43,376 bases of DNA from JBARRO01 sp049644265 (GTDB lineage Bacteria > Bacteroidota > Ignavibacteria > UBA10030), in assembly GCA_049644265.1 (NCBI GenBank), contig JBARRO010000097.1:1-43376 (forward strand), given 5' to 3'. The position numbers and the translations under genes were made by a program. Within the stretch, counting starts at the first letter, position 1. The number at the start of each line of letters is the position of its first letter. Under the pieces are notes generated by a model that saw nothing but the letters and a program-made list of their open reading frames with translations, was not told the origin of the DNA and made no database searches. Below, piece by piece: positions 14,588 through 23,242 of this stretch.

Positions 14588-16540
14588 TCACTTGAGCGAC
14601 ATGAGATACGCCGTGAGAGCCTCGGCTTCTCCATCGGTGAGCTTGTTGTTCGGCTCAATCGACTCCGGTTTGAAAGCCTGAGGGTTCTTGAGCCAATGGA
14701 ATATCCAACCGGCCGTAAGTCGTCTGCCTGCCCTGTCCAACGGCGGCCCCACATAGCCTCCCTTGCCCCCAACCTGATGGCAGCTTTGACATCCATATTT
14801 CCCACCATACAAATCCTTTCCCCTGGCAATGGCGGCAGCATCCATGGTGACGTTGCGATCGAGGCTGTCAGCAATGAACACTTTCTGCATATACTCGACG
14901 ATTGTTTTGATCTCTCCGTCCGACAGAAACAGGTTCGGCATTCTCTCGGTCAGAATCGGGCGGAGAGAATACGGCACCTTGAAATACCCCGCGATCCAAC
15001 TGGCTTGTGCCTGGCTCCCCTCAAGCGACAAGTCTGTGGCAACCAGACGCCCGGATCCGTTCATTGTGTGACATCCCAGGCAGGCGAGCTCATTGACGAT
15101 TCTTCCGAAGGCCCCCTGAGGCACGAATGTGCCCTGGGGTTTCAGATGGACGAGATATTCTTGCGGAATTTTGTCGCTCGTATTCCCCAGCAATGCGACC
15201 GTCACGGCCTGTGCTTCCTCTCCGGAGAATTCAAACCGAGGCATTTTCATCGTCGGCGAAAATGACCTCGGATTGGTCAACTTCGTTTGAAGATAGGAAG
15301 GGAGTGTTTGTTCCACCGTTGTTTTCCCAAAATCAATCTCATAAGTCTTTTTGCTTCCGATGAACGTCAAGTCGGGTGCAATTTCCTCCGGTTTGTGCAC
15401 CGCCTGGAACTCATGGCAACCGCCACAATTGTATTTCTTGAAAAGCTCCAATCCTTTTTCGTAAAAAGCCGGATCCGACCTTTGCGGCATCGGTCCTTCG
15501 CCGGCCTCCGTTTCATAATCCACGAACTCGCTCTCCATGTACGCAACGACTCCCATGAGCTCGCCCTCGTTCAACCGGTATCTTGGCATCTGGACGTCTG
15601 CCCAAAGGTGTTTGGGATTCTTGACGTAGTTGTAGAGCCATTGTTTGCTCACTTTGCTTGCAACTTTTCCCAGGTCTGTGGCGACCGATCCTCCTTTACC
15701 GTTCACGGGGTGGCAACTAATGCACCGCGCTTCCCGGAAGCGGGTCGAGCCAAGATCGATCAGCGCTGCTTTTCGACTTTCCGAGGCCGACGTTAATGGC
15801 GCAGGCAACGGCTCAAGCTTCGCTCCGCCTGACAAGTCTGTGAACGTCATGAGGAAATCAGCAAGGATCTCCGTCTCCTCCTCTGAAAGCAGAAAATTGG
15901 GCATCCGGGTTTTCGCGAAATATGCCTTCGGGTCCTTCAGCCAGCGGACCAGCCATGGCTTGTTGACCTTGGATCCAATGCCGTCAAGAGAAGGGACCCA
16001 TTGCTTTTGATAGCCTTCGATCTTGTGGCACCCGACGCAATTCGATTCCACAATCAAACGCCTTCCCAAATTCAAAATCGGTGCTTGTGGAACATTGCGC
16101 TCTTTGTGGCATTTTGCGCAGGACGCTTCCATGAATTCCCGCGGGAAAATCGGCCGGTCCCAATACTTCACCTTCCCGACGGATTCCCTGTATTCCGTAG
16201 CCAGCCCCTGCCCTTCATGACACATCGTGCATCCGAATTCCTCGACGTCGTGGTAGATTTTTGGATGGGTACGGAACGGTTGTTTCGCCTGTTTCAATGC
16301 GTCCACTTTCAGGCCCAGATGGCACGTTACGCAACGATCGACGCGATCCAACTTCGACACCCAAATTTGCTTGATCCCGATTTCTGCCGGTTTGATGCGT
16401 TGGGGAATATTTTCAATCAAACGATTGTACTCGTATTGATACAGTTTCCATTCCCGAAGAAAGTCCTTGAGCGGCGAGACTGCGAGAACGACGAGCAGAA
16501 GGATACTGGACAGTGCAAAGTATGTTCGGCGGTTTTTCAT
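14588..16540 (-). CDS. Membrane-anchored octaheme cytochrome c
   Basis: From the ATG at 16540 the protein has 650 residues. An N-terminal membrane helix (about 8-22) anchors it facing the periplasm. There are eight CxxCH motifs: residues 70-74, 104-108, 141-145, 168-172, 273-277, 372-376, 487-491 and 584-588. The first three form a closely spaced group. The other five are in cytochrome c class I modules of about 100 residues. Four of those show the axial-Met motif (RMPN 212-215, QMPR 317-320, KMPR 432-435, RMPN 533-536). The last has IEPN (628-631) and lacks the Met. It replaces the cytochrome c1/f role in this complex and could carry electrons over a distance. It starts 10 bases after the cytochrome b C-terminal gene. 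The frame extends to 16633, but the added residues read through that gene. Confidence 0.9.
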   Translation of the reverse strand: MKNRRTYFALSSILLLVVLAVSPLKDFLREWKLYQYEYNRLIENIPQRIKPAEIGIKQIWVSKLDRVDRCVTCHLGLKVDALKQAKQPFRTHPKIYHDVEEFGCTMCHEGQGLATEYRESVGKVKYWDRPIFPREFMEASCAKCHKERNVPQAPILNLGRRLIVESNCVGCHKIEGYQKQWVPSLDGIGSKVNKPWLVRWLKDPKAYFAKTRMPNFLLSEEETEILADFLMTFTDLSGGAKLEPLPAPLTSASESRKAALIDLGSTRFREARCISCHPVNGKGGSVATDLGKVASKVSKQWLYNYVKNPKHLWADVQMPRYRLNEGELMGVVAYMESEFVDYETEAGEGPMPQRSDPAFYEKGLELFKKYNCGGCHEFQAVHKPEEIAPDLTFIGSKKTYEIDFGKTTVEQTLPSYLQTKLTNPRSFSPTMKMPRFEFSGEEAQAVTVALLGNTSDKIPQEYLVHLKPQGTFVPQGAFGRIVNELACLGCHTMNGSGRLVATDLSLEGSQAQASWIAGYFKVPYSLRPILTERMPNLFLSDGEIKTIVEYMQKVFIADSLDRNVTMDAAAIARGKDLYGGKYGCQSCHQVGGKGGYVGPPLDRAGRRLTAGWIFHWLKNPQAFKPESIEPNNKLTDGEAEALTAYLMSLK

Positions 16541-16550
16541 GAAGAGCCGG

Positions 16551-17255
16551 TCAATAGATTTCGTTCCAGGGCCATGTCCACGTCCATTCTGGCCCACGGA
16601 ATAACGTACCGATGGCAGTGAGCACAACGACATTCACGACAAACCACGTCATGATCCACCACGAGAGAGGCCTTGATCCAAGCCAGCCGACGATACCATG
16701 GTCCTTTTTTCCAAAGTACGGGACGAGTACGAGTGCCGTCATGAGCAGCGTGGGAACCAGCATTGCATAGACGTCATAGGCGACAAGAACCACGGAAAGA
16801 CCGCCCACCGTCAGACCAAGAACAACCAATGTTTGCTTGCGATGTTCTTTCCAGAGTCCCTCGTGCTTCAAGTTGATACTGAAATACGGAATGACAATGA
16901 GTGCGACCACCGCCAGCGTCGGAAGAATCACGCCGGCGATAATAGGCGGAAAATAATGGAGGAGTTCCTGCAACCCGAGAAAATACCATGGCGCCTTGGC
17001 GGGGTTTGGGGTATGCTCGGGATTTGCGATCCACTCCAGTGGCGCATTGAAAAGGAGCGAAATCAGCGCAAGCACGACGATCATGAGTTCAAAGGCAATA
17101 GCCTCCTTCACAACCAAATGCGGGACCGTCATGACCATCTCTTCCTCTTCCCTCTTCACCCGGGCAGCGACCCTCCCCTTCACGAAGGCGAGGCGCTTTG
17201 GCACCGTCTTCGCATTTGACGATTGCTCTATTTGAAAATTCTTTTCTGGGCTCAT
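16551..17255 (-). CDS. Cytochrome b C-terminal subunit (subunit IV/PetD-like)
   Basis: The 234-residue membrane protein corresponds to the C-terminal half of cytochrome b in a split bc/b6f-type complex. After a charged cytoplasmic start there is a helix (about 52-70) and the Qo-site region NPAKAPWYFLGLQELLHYFPP (84-104, split here for position only). Two or three further helices follow, including GVILPTLAVVALIVIPYFSI, and an extra C-terminal pair ending WWIMTWFVVNVVVLTAIGTLF. Where many relatives have PEWY or PDWY, this one has APWY (88-91), so the usual Qo-site acid is absent; similar forms occur in other menaquinol-oxidising complexes. It lies 63 bases after the cytochrome b gene and 10 before the octaheme gene. 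Confidence 0.88.
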   Translation of the reverse strand: MSPEKNFQIEQSSNAKTVPKRLAFVKGRVAARVKREEEEMVMTVPHLVVKEAIAFELMIVVLALISLLFNAPLEWIANPEHTPNPAKAPWYFLGLQELLHYFPPIIAGVILPTLAVVALIVIPYFSINLKHEGLWKEHRKQTLVVLGLTVGGLSVVLVAYDVYAMLVPTLLMTALVLVPYFGKKDHGIVGWLGSRPLSWWIMTWFVVNVVVLTAIGTLFRGPEWTWTWPWNEIY

Positions 17256-17318
17256 GGTTTTTGCTCTTCAGATATTCCTTTCATCGAAAGGACCCGGCAA
17301 ATCAGCGTCATTTTCCTT

Positions 17319-18029
17319 TTACACACCTCCGTCTTTCCTTACCCTCCAGAAGTGGATTCCCATAAATATCATAGCTGCAACAGGAATGATGAAACAGTGC
17401 AGAACATAGAATCGGATGAGGGCATTCTCGCCGACAATGTTTCCCCCGAGAAGGAGGAACGATATCTTCTCGCCAAAGCCGAACGGCACCGCCCGCACCA
17501 TATTTGTTCCAACGGAGATACCCCAGAACGACAATTGGTCCCATGGGAGGAGATAACCGGTATAGCTGAGCAAGATCGTGATCACGAGCAGAATCACACC
17601 GATAACCCAATTGAACTCTTTCGGGGGGCGGTAGGAACCCGTATAGAATACACGGAGCATGTGAAGGAACACCACGGCGACCATGGCGTGTGCGGCCCAA
17701 CGGTGCATATTGCGAAGAAATTGCCCGGAGGAAACAACGAACTGCAGGTCCTTCATGTCCCAGTAGGCCTGCTGGACCGACGGACGATAGTAGAGCATGA
17801 GCAAGGCGCCGGTCACGGTAAGAACGATGAAAAGGCCGACGGATAACCCTCCGAGCCCCCATGTGTAGGTGTACTTGATCGACCGTTTTCGGACCTTCGT
17901 CGGATGGACGTGAAGGAAGAAGTTGTAGAACACCACTTCTGCACGTGTGCGGTTGGAGGTGGGAAGTCCGTGTCGGAAGATGGACCGCCACACGCGAGAC
18001 CTGAAGAGCGTTGTAAAGAACTGGCTCAT
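17319..18029 (-). CDS. Cytochrome b N-terminal subunit (cytochrome b6-like)
   Basis: The 236-residue protein is the diheme half of a split cytochrome b. It oxidises (mena)quinol and moves electrons across the membrane through two b hemes. Four transmembrane helices are visible. The heme ligands fit H109 and H123 in helix B and H211 and H226 in helix D. The helix D pair has 14 residues between ligands, as in b6-type proteins, against 13 in helix B. Conserved SYTGYLLPWDQLSFWG (155-170) and RNMHRWAAH are present. The ATG at 18029 has GGAG 7 bases upstream; the longer frame to 18125 would overlap the previous gene. It starts 2 bases after the eight-cysteine protein gene, so the two are surely co-translated. 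Confidence 0.93.
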   Translation of the reverse strand: MSQFFTTLFRSRVWRSIFRHGLPTSNRTRAEVVFYNFFLHVHPTKVRKRSIKYTYTWGLGGLSVGLFIVLTVTGALLMLYYRPSVQQAYWDMKDLQFVVSSGQFLRNMHRWAAHAMVAVVFLHMLRVFYTGSYRPPKEFNWVIGVILLVITILLSYTGYLLPWDQLSFWGISVGTNMVRAVPFGFGEKISFLLLGGNIVGENALIRFYVLHCFIIPVAAMIFMGIHFWRVRKDGGV

Positions 18030-18031
18030 TC

Positions 18032-18388
18032 CTAATCTCCAAACGCTTCCGGAGTTCCTTCCAGCGGAACCCGCACACCTTGGACGACGTCGACGATCAT
18101 CGGAAAATATCGGTCGAGTCCGCAATCAACCTGCTTGCGAGCAGCGCATGTTCCATCTGCAGACTGCTCTTTGCACTTCTCACAGACGTTCTTTCTCAAG
18201 GCGCTCACGTACGGTTCGAGGCTGTCGCTCTCAACGGAAAGGATTGTCTCAACAATCCTGGGAAAATGAGCTGTGAGACCACATTCCCGGCCCTCCCCCA
18301 GGCGACAATATCCGTTTGAATCTCCGTCGATACATTTGGCACATACTCTGGCACTCACTGCCTTCCAGTACTCATTGAAATGTACCAT
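18032..18388 (-). CDS. Small protein with two C-x2-C-x8-C-x7-C modules
   Basis: The 118-residue protein is made of two tandem modules with identical cysteine spacing: C16, C19, C28, C36 and C69, C72, C81, C89. Each module has DG before its third Cys, CGL at the fourth, and then a HFPRIVETI or YFPMIVDVV helix. There is no signal peptide or membrane helix, so it is probably cytoplasmic or on the inner face of the membrane. Four cysteines per module could hold zinc or an iron-sulfur cluster. It sits between the Rieske gene (15 bases) and cytochrome b (2 bases), which suggests a role in assembly, cluster delivery or redox sensing of the complex. GGAGG lies 5 bases before the ATG at 18388; a second ATG at 18400 overlaps that site. 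I do not recognise a named family. Confidence 0.8.
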   Translation of the reverse strand: MVHFNEYWKAVSARVCAKCIDGDSNGYCRLGEGRECGLTAHFPRIVETILSVESDSLEPYVSALRKNVCEKCKEQSADGTCAARKQVDCGLDRYFPMIVDVVQGVRVPLEGTPEAFGD

Positions 18389-18403
18389 GACATCCTCCAT
18401 AGA

Positions 18404-18889
18404 CTAAACCTTAAGAGTCACTTCTTCACCGACGACGATCGATTTATCGACGACCAGCTGCCCTTGATCGTCGAGTGAAAGAGAAAACCGGGGAAGCGGT
18501 CGTGGTGCCGGACCTGAGATTTTTCTCCCTTCCCTGTCGAATTTGCTGCCGTGGCAAGGGCAAGCGACAATGCCTTCTTCGGATTTCCAGTTTGCGATGC
18601 ATCCAAGGTGGGTGCAAACGGCGGAGAGGGCATAAAAATTTCCCTCTTTTGCCCTGACGATGAAGAGCTTTTGTTCCTTGTTGAGTGTCACACTCTCCGG
18701 CGGGTAGTCTTCCGGAAATCCGGCCTTAAATCTTGTCGGCGGTTCCTTGACAACATTCGGGGAAAGGTATTCACCCGTCAATACCATGCTGCCGATGGCT
18801 GTAATCCCAAGGGCACCGGCCCCGATACTTTCAAGAAAGTACCGTCGGGTCAGGATCCCTTCCTTCTTCTTATGAGAATCTTTGTCCAT
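18404..18889 (-). CDS. Rieske iron-sulfur protein
   Basis: This 161-residue protein carries the [2Fe-2S] cluster that takes electrons from quinol at the bc-type complex. Ligands are C92 and H94 (CTHLGC, 92-97) and C110 and H113 (CPCHGS, 110-115); C97 and C112 make the usual disulfide. The N-terminus has a twin-arginine-like TRRYFLES followed by a hydrophobic segment (about 21-40), which serves as Tat signal and membrane anchor. It lies 15 bases after the flavoprotein gene and 15 before the eight-cysteine protein gene. Confidence 0.95.
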   Translation of the reverse strand: MDKDSHKKKEGILTRRYFLESIGAGALGITAIGSMVLTGEYLSPNVVKEPPTRFKAGFPEDYPPESVTLNKEQKLFIVRAKEGNFYALSAVCTHLGCIANWKSEEGIVACPCHGSKFDREGRKISGPAPRPLPRFSLSLDDQGQLVVDKSIVVGEEVTLKV

Positions 18890-18904
18890 GGCTCGCCATT
18901 TCTC

Positions 18905-20791
18905 CTATGCTACCTGCAATGTTTCTGAAACGTTGTATCCTTCCATGGTGATACACCCGACAGGGCAACGCATTGCACACAACCCGCAACGAATGCATCG
19001 CTCTTCGTCCTTTATCATGACGGATCCGAGCATATCGTCGGCGGCACCCTTGATGGTGAAGTCATATTTGCTCTCGAACTCTTGCTGAAGAGTCTCGTCA
19101 ACGCCCACGCGGTCGGTGGTTACAAGGTCGATGCAACTCTCGGGACAAATATCGACGCATCCACCGCACAGAATACATTCGCTTCCCGTTTCTTCGCCCG
19201 CTTCGTTAAATATGGTGTTCTCCCAACAGTGCAAGCATCGGGATGCCTCCTGTTGTGCCTGTCCTTCCGCATATCCAAGCTCGATTTGCGAAACACCAAT
19301 CCGTCTGTCAATGGGCAGCGTCGGTATGGGGATCCGTTCCATCTTCTCATATCCCCAGTCCCGTCGATAGCGGGAAGTATTTGCGACGATGATTTCAACT
19401 TCCCGTTCAGACAAGGCTATTTCGACCGGCGTCGACCGTTTGCCCGTCAGATACTTGTGAAGAGACTGAGCTGCCTTCTTTCCGTTCGCAATGGCATCGA
19501 TAGCGTTCCGGGGTCCGAACGATACATCGCCCCCAGCAAAGATACCGGGCGCCGTCGTTGCCAGCGTCTTGGGGTCGACCTTGATCGTATTTCGCGGCGT
19601 GATTTCAATGTTGTCCTCGGGTCGAACCCACGTCAGGTCGGATGTCTGACCGATAGCCATGATGACCGTGTCCGCCTCGATCGTCCGTTCCGATCCAGCG
19701 GCGAATTGCGGATTGAATCTCTTGTTCTCATCGAATACGGAGACGCAATCGATCGTCTCGAACCCCACCACCTTGCCGTTTTTGCCGACGATCTTGCTTG
19801 GGCCTTTTCGCGGATGGATCTGAATCCGCTCTTCCAGGGCTTCCTCTATTTCGCTTACCGATGCCGGCATTTCGTTCCAATCCTCCAGGCACACCATGTG
19901 AACTTCTTTGGCACCGAACCGGACGGCGGAACGCGCGACATCCAATGCTTCGGCGACCTCAGTCACGTGTCCGACATTGATGGGTTCCTGTCGGGCGGCG
20001 GTTCGGGCGACATCGATGGCAACATTCCCGCCGCCGATGACCACCACTTTGTTTCCCAATTCCACACGGTATCCGAGATTCACGTTCAACAGAAAATCAA
20101 CTGCACGGAATACGCCGTCCAGCTCAACACCTGCAATACGAAGATCACGACTCTTGTGAGCACCGATGCCAATGAAAATCCCTTCGTACCCTTGCTTCTT
20201 TAGATCCGCAAGGGTAAAGTCACGGCCCACGGCGGAGTTCAGCTTCAACTCCACCCCAAGACTCAGGATGGCATTGATTTCGAGCCGGATCAGCTCACGC
20301 GGCAGACGATATTCCGGGATGCCAACCCGCAGCATCCCTCCCGCCACCGATTGCGCTTCGAATACAGTCACCTCGTACCCCAGGAGGGCCAGATCGTGAG
20401 CGCATGACAATCCCGAAGGCCCACCACCCAGCACTGCAACTTTGATTCCGTTTTTCCTCACCGACTTTCCGAAAACTTCCTTCAGTTTTTCCAGGTCCAC
20501 CATACTCTCGACACCGAACCGTTCCGTCACAAAACGCTTGAGTGCACGGATGGCGATCGGTTGGTCAATTTCACCCCGGCGACAAGAGGATTCACACGGC
20601 GCCGCACAAATACGACCACAGATGGATGCGAACGGATTTGGCCGGCGCGCAATATGGTACGCCTCCCGGTACCGTCCTTGTGCGATGAGGTCAACGTACC
20701 TCCCGGCTTCCGTATGGACAGGACAAGCAGCCATGCACGGGAAATTGGAATCCAACCACTCAAGATTCACAAATTGTAGTCGATCGGCCAT
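18905..20791 (-). CDS. GltD-like NAD(P)/FAD oxidoreductase fused to a ferredoxin domain
   Basis: The 628-residue protein resembles the small subunit of glutamate synthase and related flavoproteins. The N-terminal cluster domain has CMAACPVHTEAGRY and CGRICAAPCESSC (about 19-92). An FAD site, VAVLGGGPSGLSCAHDLALLG, begins near residue 118. A second nucleotide site, VVVIGGGNVAIDVARTA, lies near 250. A GIFAGGDVSFG segment closes the flavin domain near 440. The C-terminus has two 4Fe-4S motifs, CILCGGCVDICPESC and CIRCGLCAMRCPVGC. It could move electrons between NAD(P)H, ferredoxin-type clusters and the quinone complex. No glutamate synthase large subunit is nearby, so amino-acid synthesis is unlikely. 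The ATG at 20791 lies 19 bases after the cupredoxin stop; a GTG at 20848 would overlap that gene. Confidence 0.88.
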   Translation of the reverse strand: MADRLQFVNLEWLDSNFPCMAACPVHTEAGRYVDLIAQGRYREAYHIARRPNPFASICGRICAAPCESSCRRGEIDQPIAIRALKRFVTERFGVESMVDLEKLKEVFGKSVRKNGIKVAVLGGGPSGLSCAHDLALLGYEVTVFEAQSVAGGMLRVGIPEYRLPRELIRLEINAILSLGVELKLNSAVGRDFTLADLKKQGYEGIFIGIGAHKSRDLRIAGVELDGVFRAVDFLLNVNLGYRVELGNKVVVIGGGNVAIDVARTAARQEPINVGHVTEVAEALDVARSAVRFGAKEVHMVCLEDWNEMPASVSEIEEALEERIQIHPRKGPSKIVGKNGKVVGFETIDCVSVFDENKRFNPQFAAGSERTIEADTVIMAIGQTSDLTWVRPEDNIEITPRNTIKVDPKTLATTAPGIFAGGDVSFGPRNAIDAIANGKKAAQSLHKYLTGKRSTPVEIALSEREVEIIVANTSRYRRDWGYEKMERIPIPTLPIDRRIGVSQIELGYAEGQAQQEASRCLHCWENTIFNEAGEETGSECILCGGCVDICPESCIDLVTTDRVGVDETLQQEFESKYDFTIKGAADDMLGSVMIKDEERCIRCGLCAMRCPVGCITMEGYNVSETLQVA

Positions 20792-20810
20792 TGAAGGGGT
20801 GCCGGAATCG

Positions 20811-21401
20811 CTATCGATGAATGTCAAAGTCGACCGTAACGTCACCACTTTCAGGGACCTCGACGGTGACGCTTTGGCCTTTTAGTTTTTCATGCCAAAT
20901 CTTCAACGTATACTTCCCGGCGGGGATGTCTTTGATCCGGTAACTCCCGTCTTTTTCGCTGACGGCATAATAGGGGGTTTCGAGAACGATGACGTACGCC
21001 TCCATCTCGGGATGAACATTACAGAGCATAACAGGAGCGCACCCCGGGGTCTTGAACGTGTAGGACCGGATTTGTCCTTTGGGCCATGTGCCGAGGTTGA
21101 ATTTATCTGCACACTGTTCTGGTGAGAACACGTTGTGGAGCACATCGTCACTATTCAGAAAATCGACCGTTGTTCCGGCAAGGACAGGAAGAACATGCGG
21201 ATGGAACATGAGGTTTTTCTGGTCGAACTTTGGATGTTCCTTTGGCGGTGTGAAAGTCTTTGAGGAAACCTTCTCGATAAAGACCACCGCGTCTCCGCTA
21301 TGTTTTACCCCTTTCGCTTTGACCTTGCCGACAATGGAGCCGGCGAATGAGATGCCTGAAACCCAGATGACCAATGCCAATACCACTTGGAGCTTTCTCA
21401 T
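20811..21401 (-). CDS. Periplasmic cupredoxin with carboxypeptidase-regulatory-like domain
   Basis: The 196-residue exported protein has a signal peptide (1-20) and a plastocyanin-like fold at about 35-140. Type 1 copper ligands are complete: H89 (VLHNVFS), C127, H130 and M133 (MLCNVHPEM). Residues 145-195 look like a small beta-sandwich of the carboxypeptidase-regulatory type (DGSYRIKDIPAGKYTLKIWH). It would carry electrons in the periplasm, perhaps between the cytochromes and an outer-membrane partner. GGAAGGG precedes the ATG. It lies 102 bases after the outer-membrane heme protein gene, the largest gap inside this operon, and 19 before the flavoprotein gene. Confidence 0.88.
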   Translation of the reverse strand: MRKLQVVLALVIWVSGISFAGSIVGKVKAKGVKHSGDAVVFIEKVSSKTFTPPKEHPKFDQKNLMFHPHVLPVLAGTTVDFLNSDDVLHNVFSPEQCADKFNLGTWPKGQIRSYTFKTPGCAPVMLCNVHPEMEAYVIVLETPYYAVSEKDGSYRIKDIPAGKYTLKIWHEKLKGQSVTVEVPESGDVTVDFDIHR

Positions 21402-21503
21402 TTTATTTCCCTTCCTTGAAGGCCTTCACGTTCATGCTACGGTGAGTGAAGATATATCCGACTCGGTTCTCAAAAAATGTGAACCTGTTCGCCTGAGTCG
21501 ACT

Positions 21504-22805
21504 TTACAGACCAAACGTAATTCCGAAGGCGAATTCATTGAACTTCCATTCCGACTTTGCGGGATCCGTCTCCGACGGCTCCGTCCCAAAATTGAATTCC
21601 AGAGCAGCCCGGACATTTGCCCGGATGAGAAATTGAATCGCTGAGATCAATCGTGTGTCCGAAAGCTGGGCATTTTTCATATTGGAATTTTCAATACGTA
21701 CGAGCGGAACAAGCCAGGGATAGACCATATAGCTTGCTTCGGCCATGAAGCTGGTCAATGTGGAAGCGCTGTCCGGATTCGCGACGAATGGTTTCTTGTC
21801 ACTTTGCACACTCACAGCGCCGATCAGATTCAATCGGTCAATCCAGGCGTTAATGTCCCCCCCGATCATGGTGAACTCGTCAATCGAGTTCGCAAGACTA
21901 AGCGCGGACCCGTCCAGAGTCGCAACTCCCTTGTACAGGAATCCCCCCACGGTGACAGAATTATCCTGCCACGGCTGGCTGGCTCCTGTGGAGGCTCCTG
22001 TGCCACTCGGAACAACTCCGTCAAGCCGCATTCCCCCGACTTTGTAATTCACATGGGCATAAACGTCCTTGTCGGAATTGGCAAGGTTCTTTCGGCCCTC
22101 AACGAGACCCACGTTATATCCCAGCCGACCGTCACCGATGACGCCGTTGACCTCGACGCCTTTTTGAGCAGTTTCAAGCGACCAGTTGTTGTCTCCCAGC
22201 GTTTTTGATGTGATTCCATACTCCGGGCTGATGCGTCTGAGATTGGAAAAAGAAAAAATACCCGGCTCAAACTTGCCCATTTTCACGTTCAACATTGCAG
22301 TGGTTCCGCCGAGGACGTTGCTGAAGATGATGTTGGCGCGCTCTATTTCAATCGCGTCATCAACGACTTCCATTTCACCCAGAAACGAGATATCCTCGCC
22401 GAGCGTGCCTGCACTCAGAAGCTCCACTTCTCCTTCGAGACTTCCAAAATTCCATTTGGGTGTTTCGCGCGGTGCGTATGTCGCCTCAAGCTCTGCGACG
22501 ACCGACAACGGGACACTCCCGGGAATCGAACTCGGCCAAATTGCATCAGGGAAGGCTTGCTTGTTTCCTTCCGCTCCCAGACTCACTGGATCTTCCTTCG
22601 TGGCAGCCGCATCGCCACCGTCGGGGAATTGATATCCATTTCGCCTGAATGCCTCACCAAAAGCGTTAAGCTTTGGAAAAGCAACGTGACACGTGGCGCA
22701 GCTTGTTTTGTACTTGCGCGAAAAGGCAGGAATGGCATAACTTCGTTCGCTCATGAGCTGGAACATCATGATACAGACGCTCAGAATGAATAGGCCCTTT
22801 TTCAT
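21504..22805 (-). CDS. Outer-membrane beta-barrel protein with one N-terminal c-type heme motif
   Basis: The protein has 433 residues from the ATG at 22805 (AAAGG upstream). A signal peptide is followed by CATCH (36-40) in YKTSCATCHVAFPKLNAFGEAFR, a single covalent heme site. The remaining 350 residues have the alternating strands of a porin (VPLSVVAELEATYAP, TTAMLNVKMGKFEPG, YNVGLVEGRKNL) and end in FNEFAFGITFGL. A barrel with a heme at its periplasmic end could guide electrons or a small redox compound across the outer membrane. The gene follows the CheY-like gene by 38 bases and shares the sigma-54 promoter. Heme attachment is inferred from the motif; no structure for this arrangement is known to me. 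Confidence 0.82.
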   Translation of the reverse strand: MKKGLFILSVCIMMFQLMSERSYAIPAFSRKYKTSCATCHVAFPKLNAFGEAFRRNGYQFPDGGDAAATKEDPVSLGAEGNKQAFPDAIWPSSIPGSVPLSVVAELEATYAPRETPKWNFGSLEGEVELLSAGTLGEDISFLGEMEVVDDAIEIERANIIFSNVLGGTTAMLNVKMGKFEPGIFSFSNLRRISPEYGITSKTLGDNNWSLETAQKGVEVNGVIGDGRLGYNVGLVEGRKNLANSDKDVYAHVNYKVGGMRLDGVVPSGTGASTGASQPWQDNSVTVGGFLYKGVATLDGSALSLANSIDEFTMIGGDINAWIDRLNLIGAVSVQSDKKPFVANPDSASTLTSFMAEASYMVYPWLVPLVRIENSNMKNAQLSDTRLISAIQFLIRANVRAALEFNFGTEPSETDPAKSEWKFNEFAFGITFGL

Positions 22806-22843
22806 GACTTGCCTTTCTTTGTTGATGGTGATGGATGGTGGAC

Positions 22844-23209
22844 TTATGCTGCATGTAAACATGACCTCACTGCCTGGCGAAGTTTCTCAAGCTCCAAAGG
22901 CTTGAGAAGCAAATGATCGGCACCGAGAGCGTGTGCCTCCTTTTCATCAATCGCATCCGGATAGCCTGTGATGACGATGACATGGAGGTCCGGGCGGATA
23001 ACCTTTGCATTCAAAAACAGCGTCACACCGGATTTTGCTTTCAGTCTGATATCGGTAATCAGGAGATTGATTCGCTCCTTCTGAACGTGGGCCATTGCTT
23101 CTTCTGTTGTCGAAGCGGACACCATGACACAATGCTCTTTTCTCAGGAAGTCCTCAAAGGCTGAAAGGATGTTGATATCGTCATCGACAACGAGCACTCT
23201 TGGTTGCAC
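22844..23209 (-). CDS. Single-domain response regulator (CheY-like)
   Basis: The 121-residue protein is only a receiver domain. Acidic pocket residues are D9-D11 (VVDDD), the phosphoacceptor is D53 (ITDIRL), and the switch residues are T81 and K103 (LLLKPLE). It has no output domain, so it acts through protein contact or as a phosphorelay or phosphate sink. The start is a GTG at 23209 with AGGAG very close (2 bases), a somewhat tight spacing. It is the first gene downstream of the sigma-54 promoter, and the neighbouring sensor kinase is a likely phosphate donor. Confidence 0.9.
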   Translation of the reverse strand: MQPRVLVVDDDINILSAFEDFLRKEHCVMVSASTTEEAMAHVQKERINLLITDIRLKAKSGVTLFLNAKVIRPDLHVIVITGYPDAIDEKEAHALGADHLLLKPLELEKLRQAVRSCLHAA

Positions 23210-23242
23210 CGCTCCTACTCCCGATTACTTGCACCAGGCACG

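Noticed and set aside
17308..18078. Minus-strand 256-residue frame over cytochrome b
   Set aside because: It is an alternative frame of the cytochrome b gene, whose own frame has all four heme ligands.
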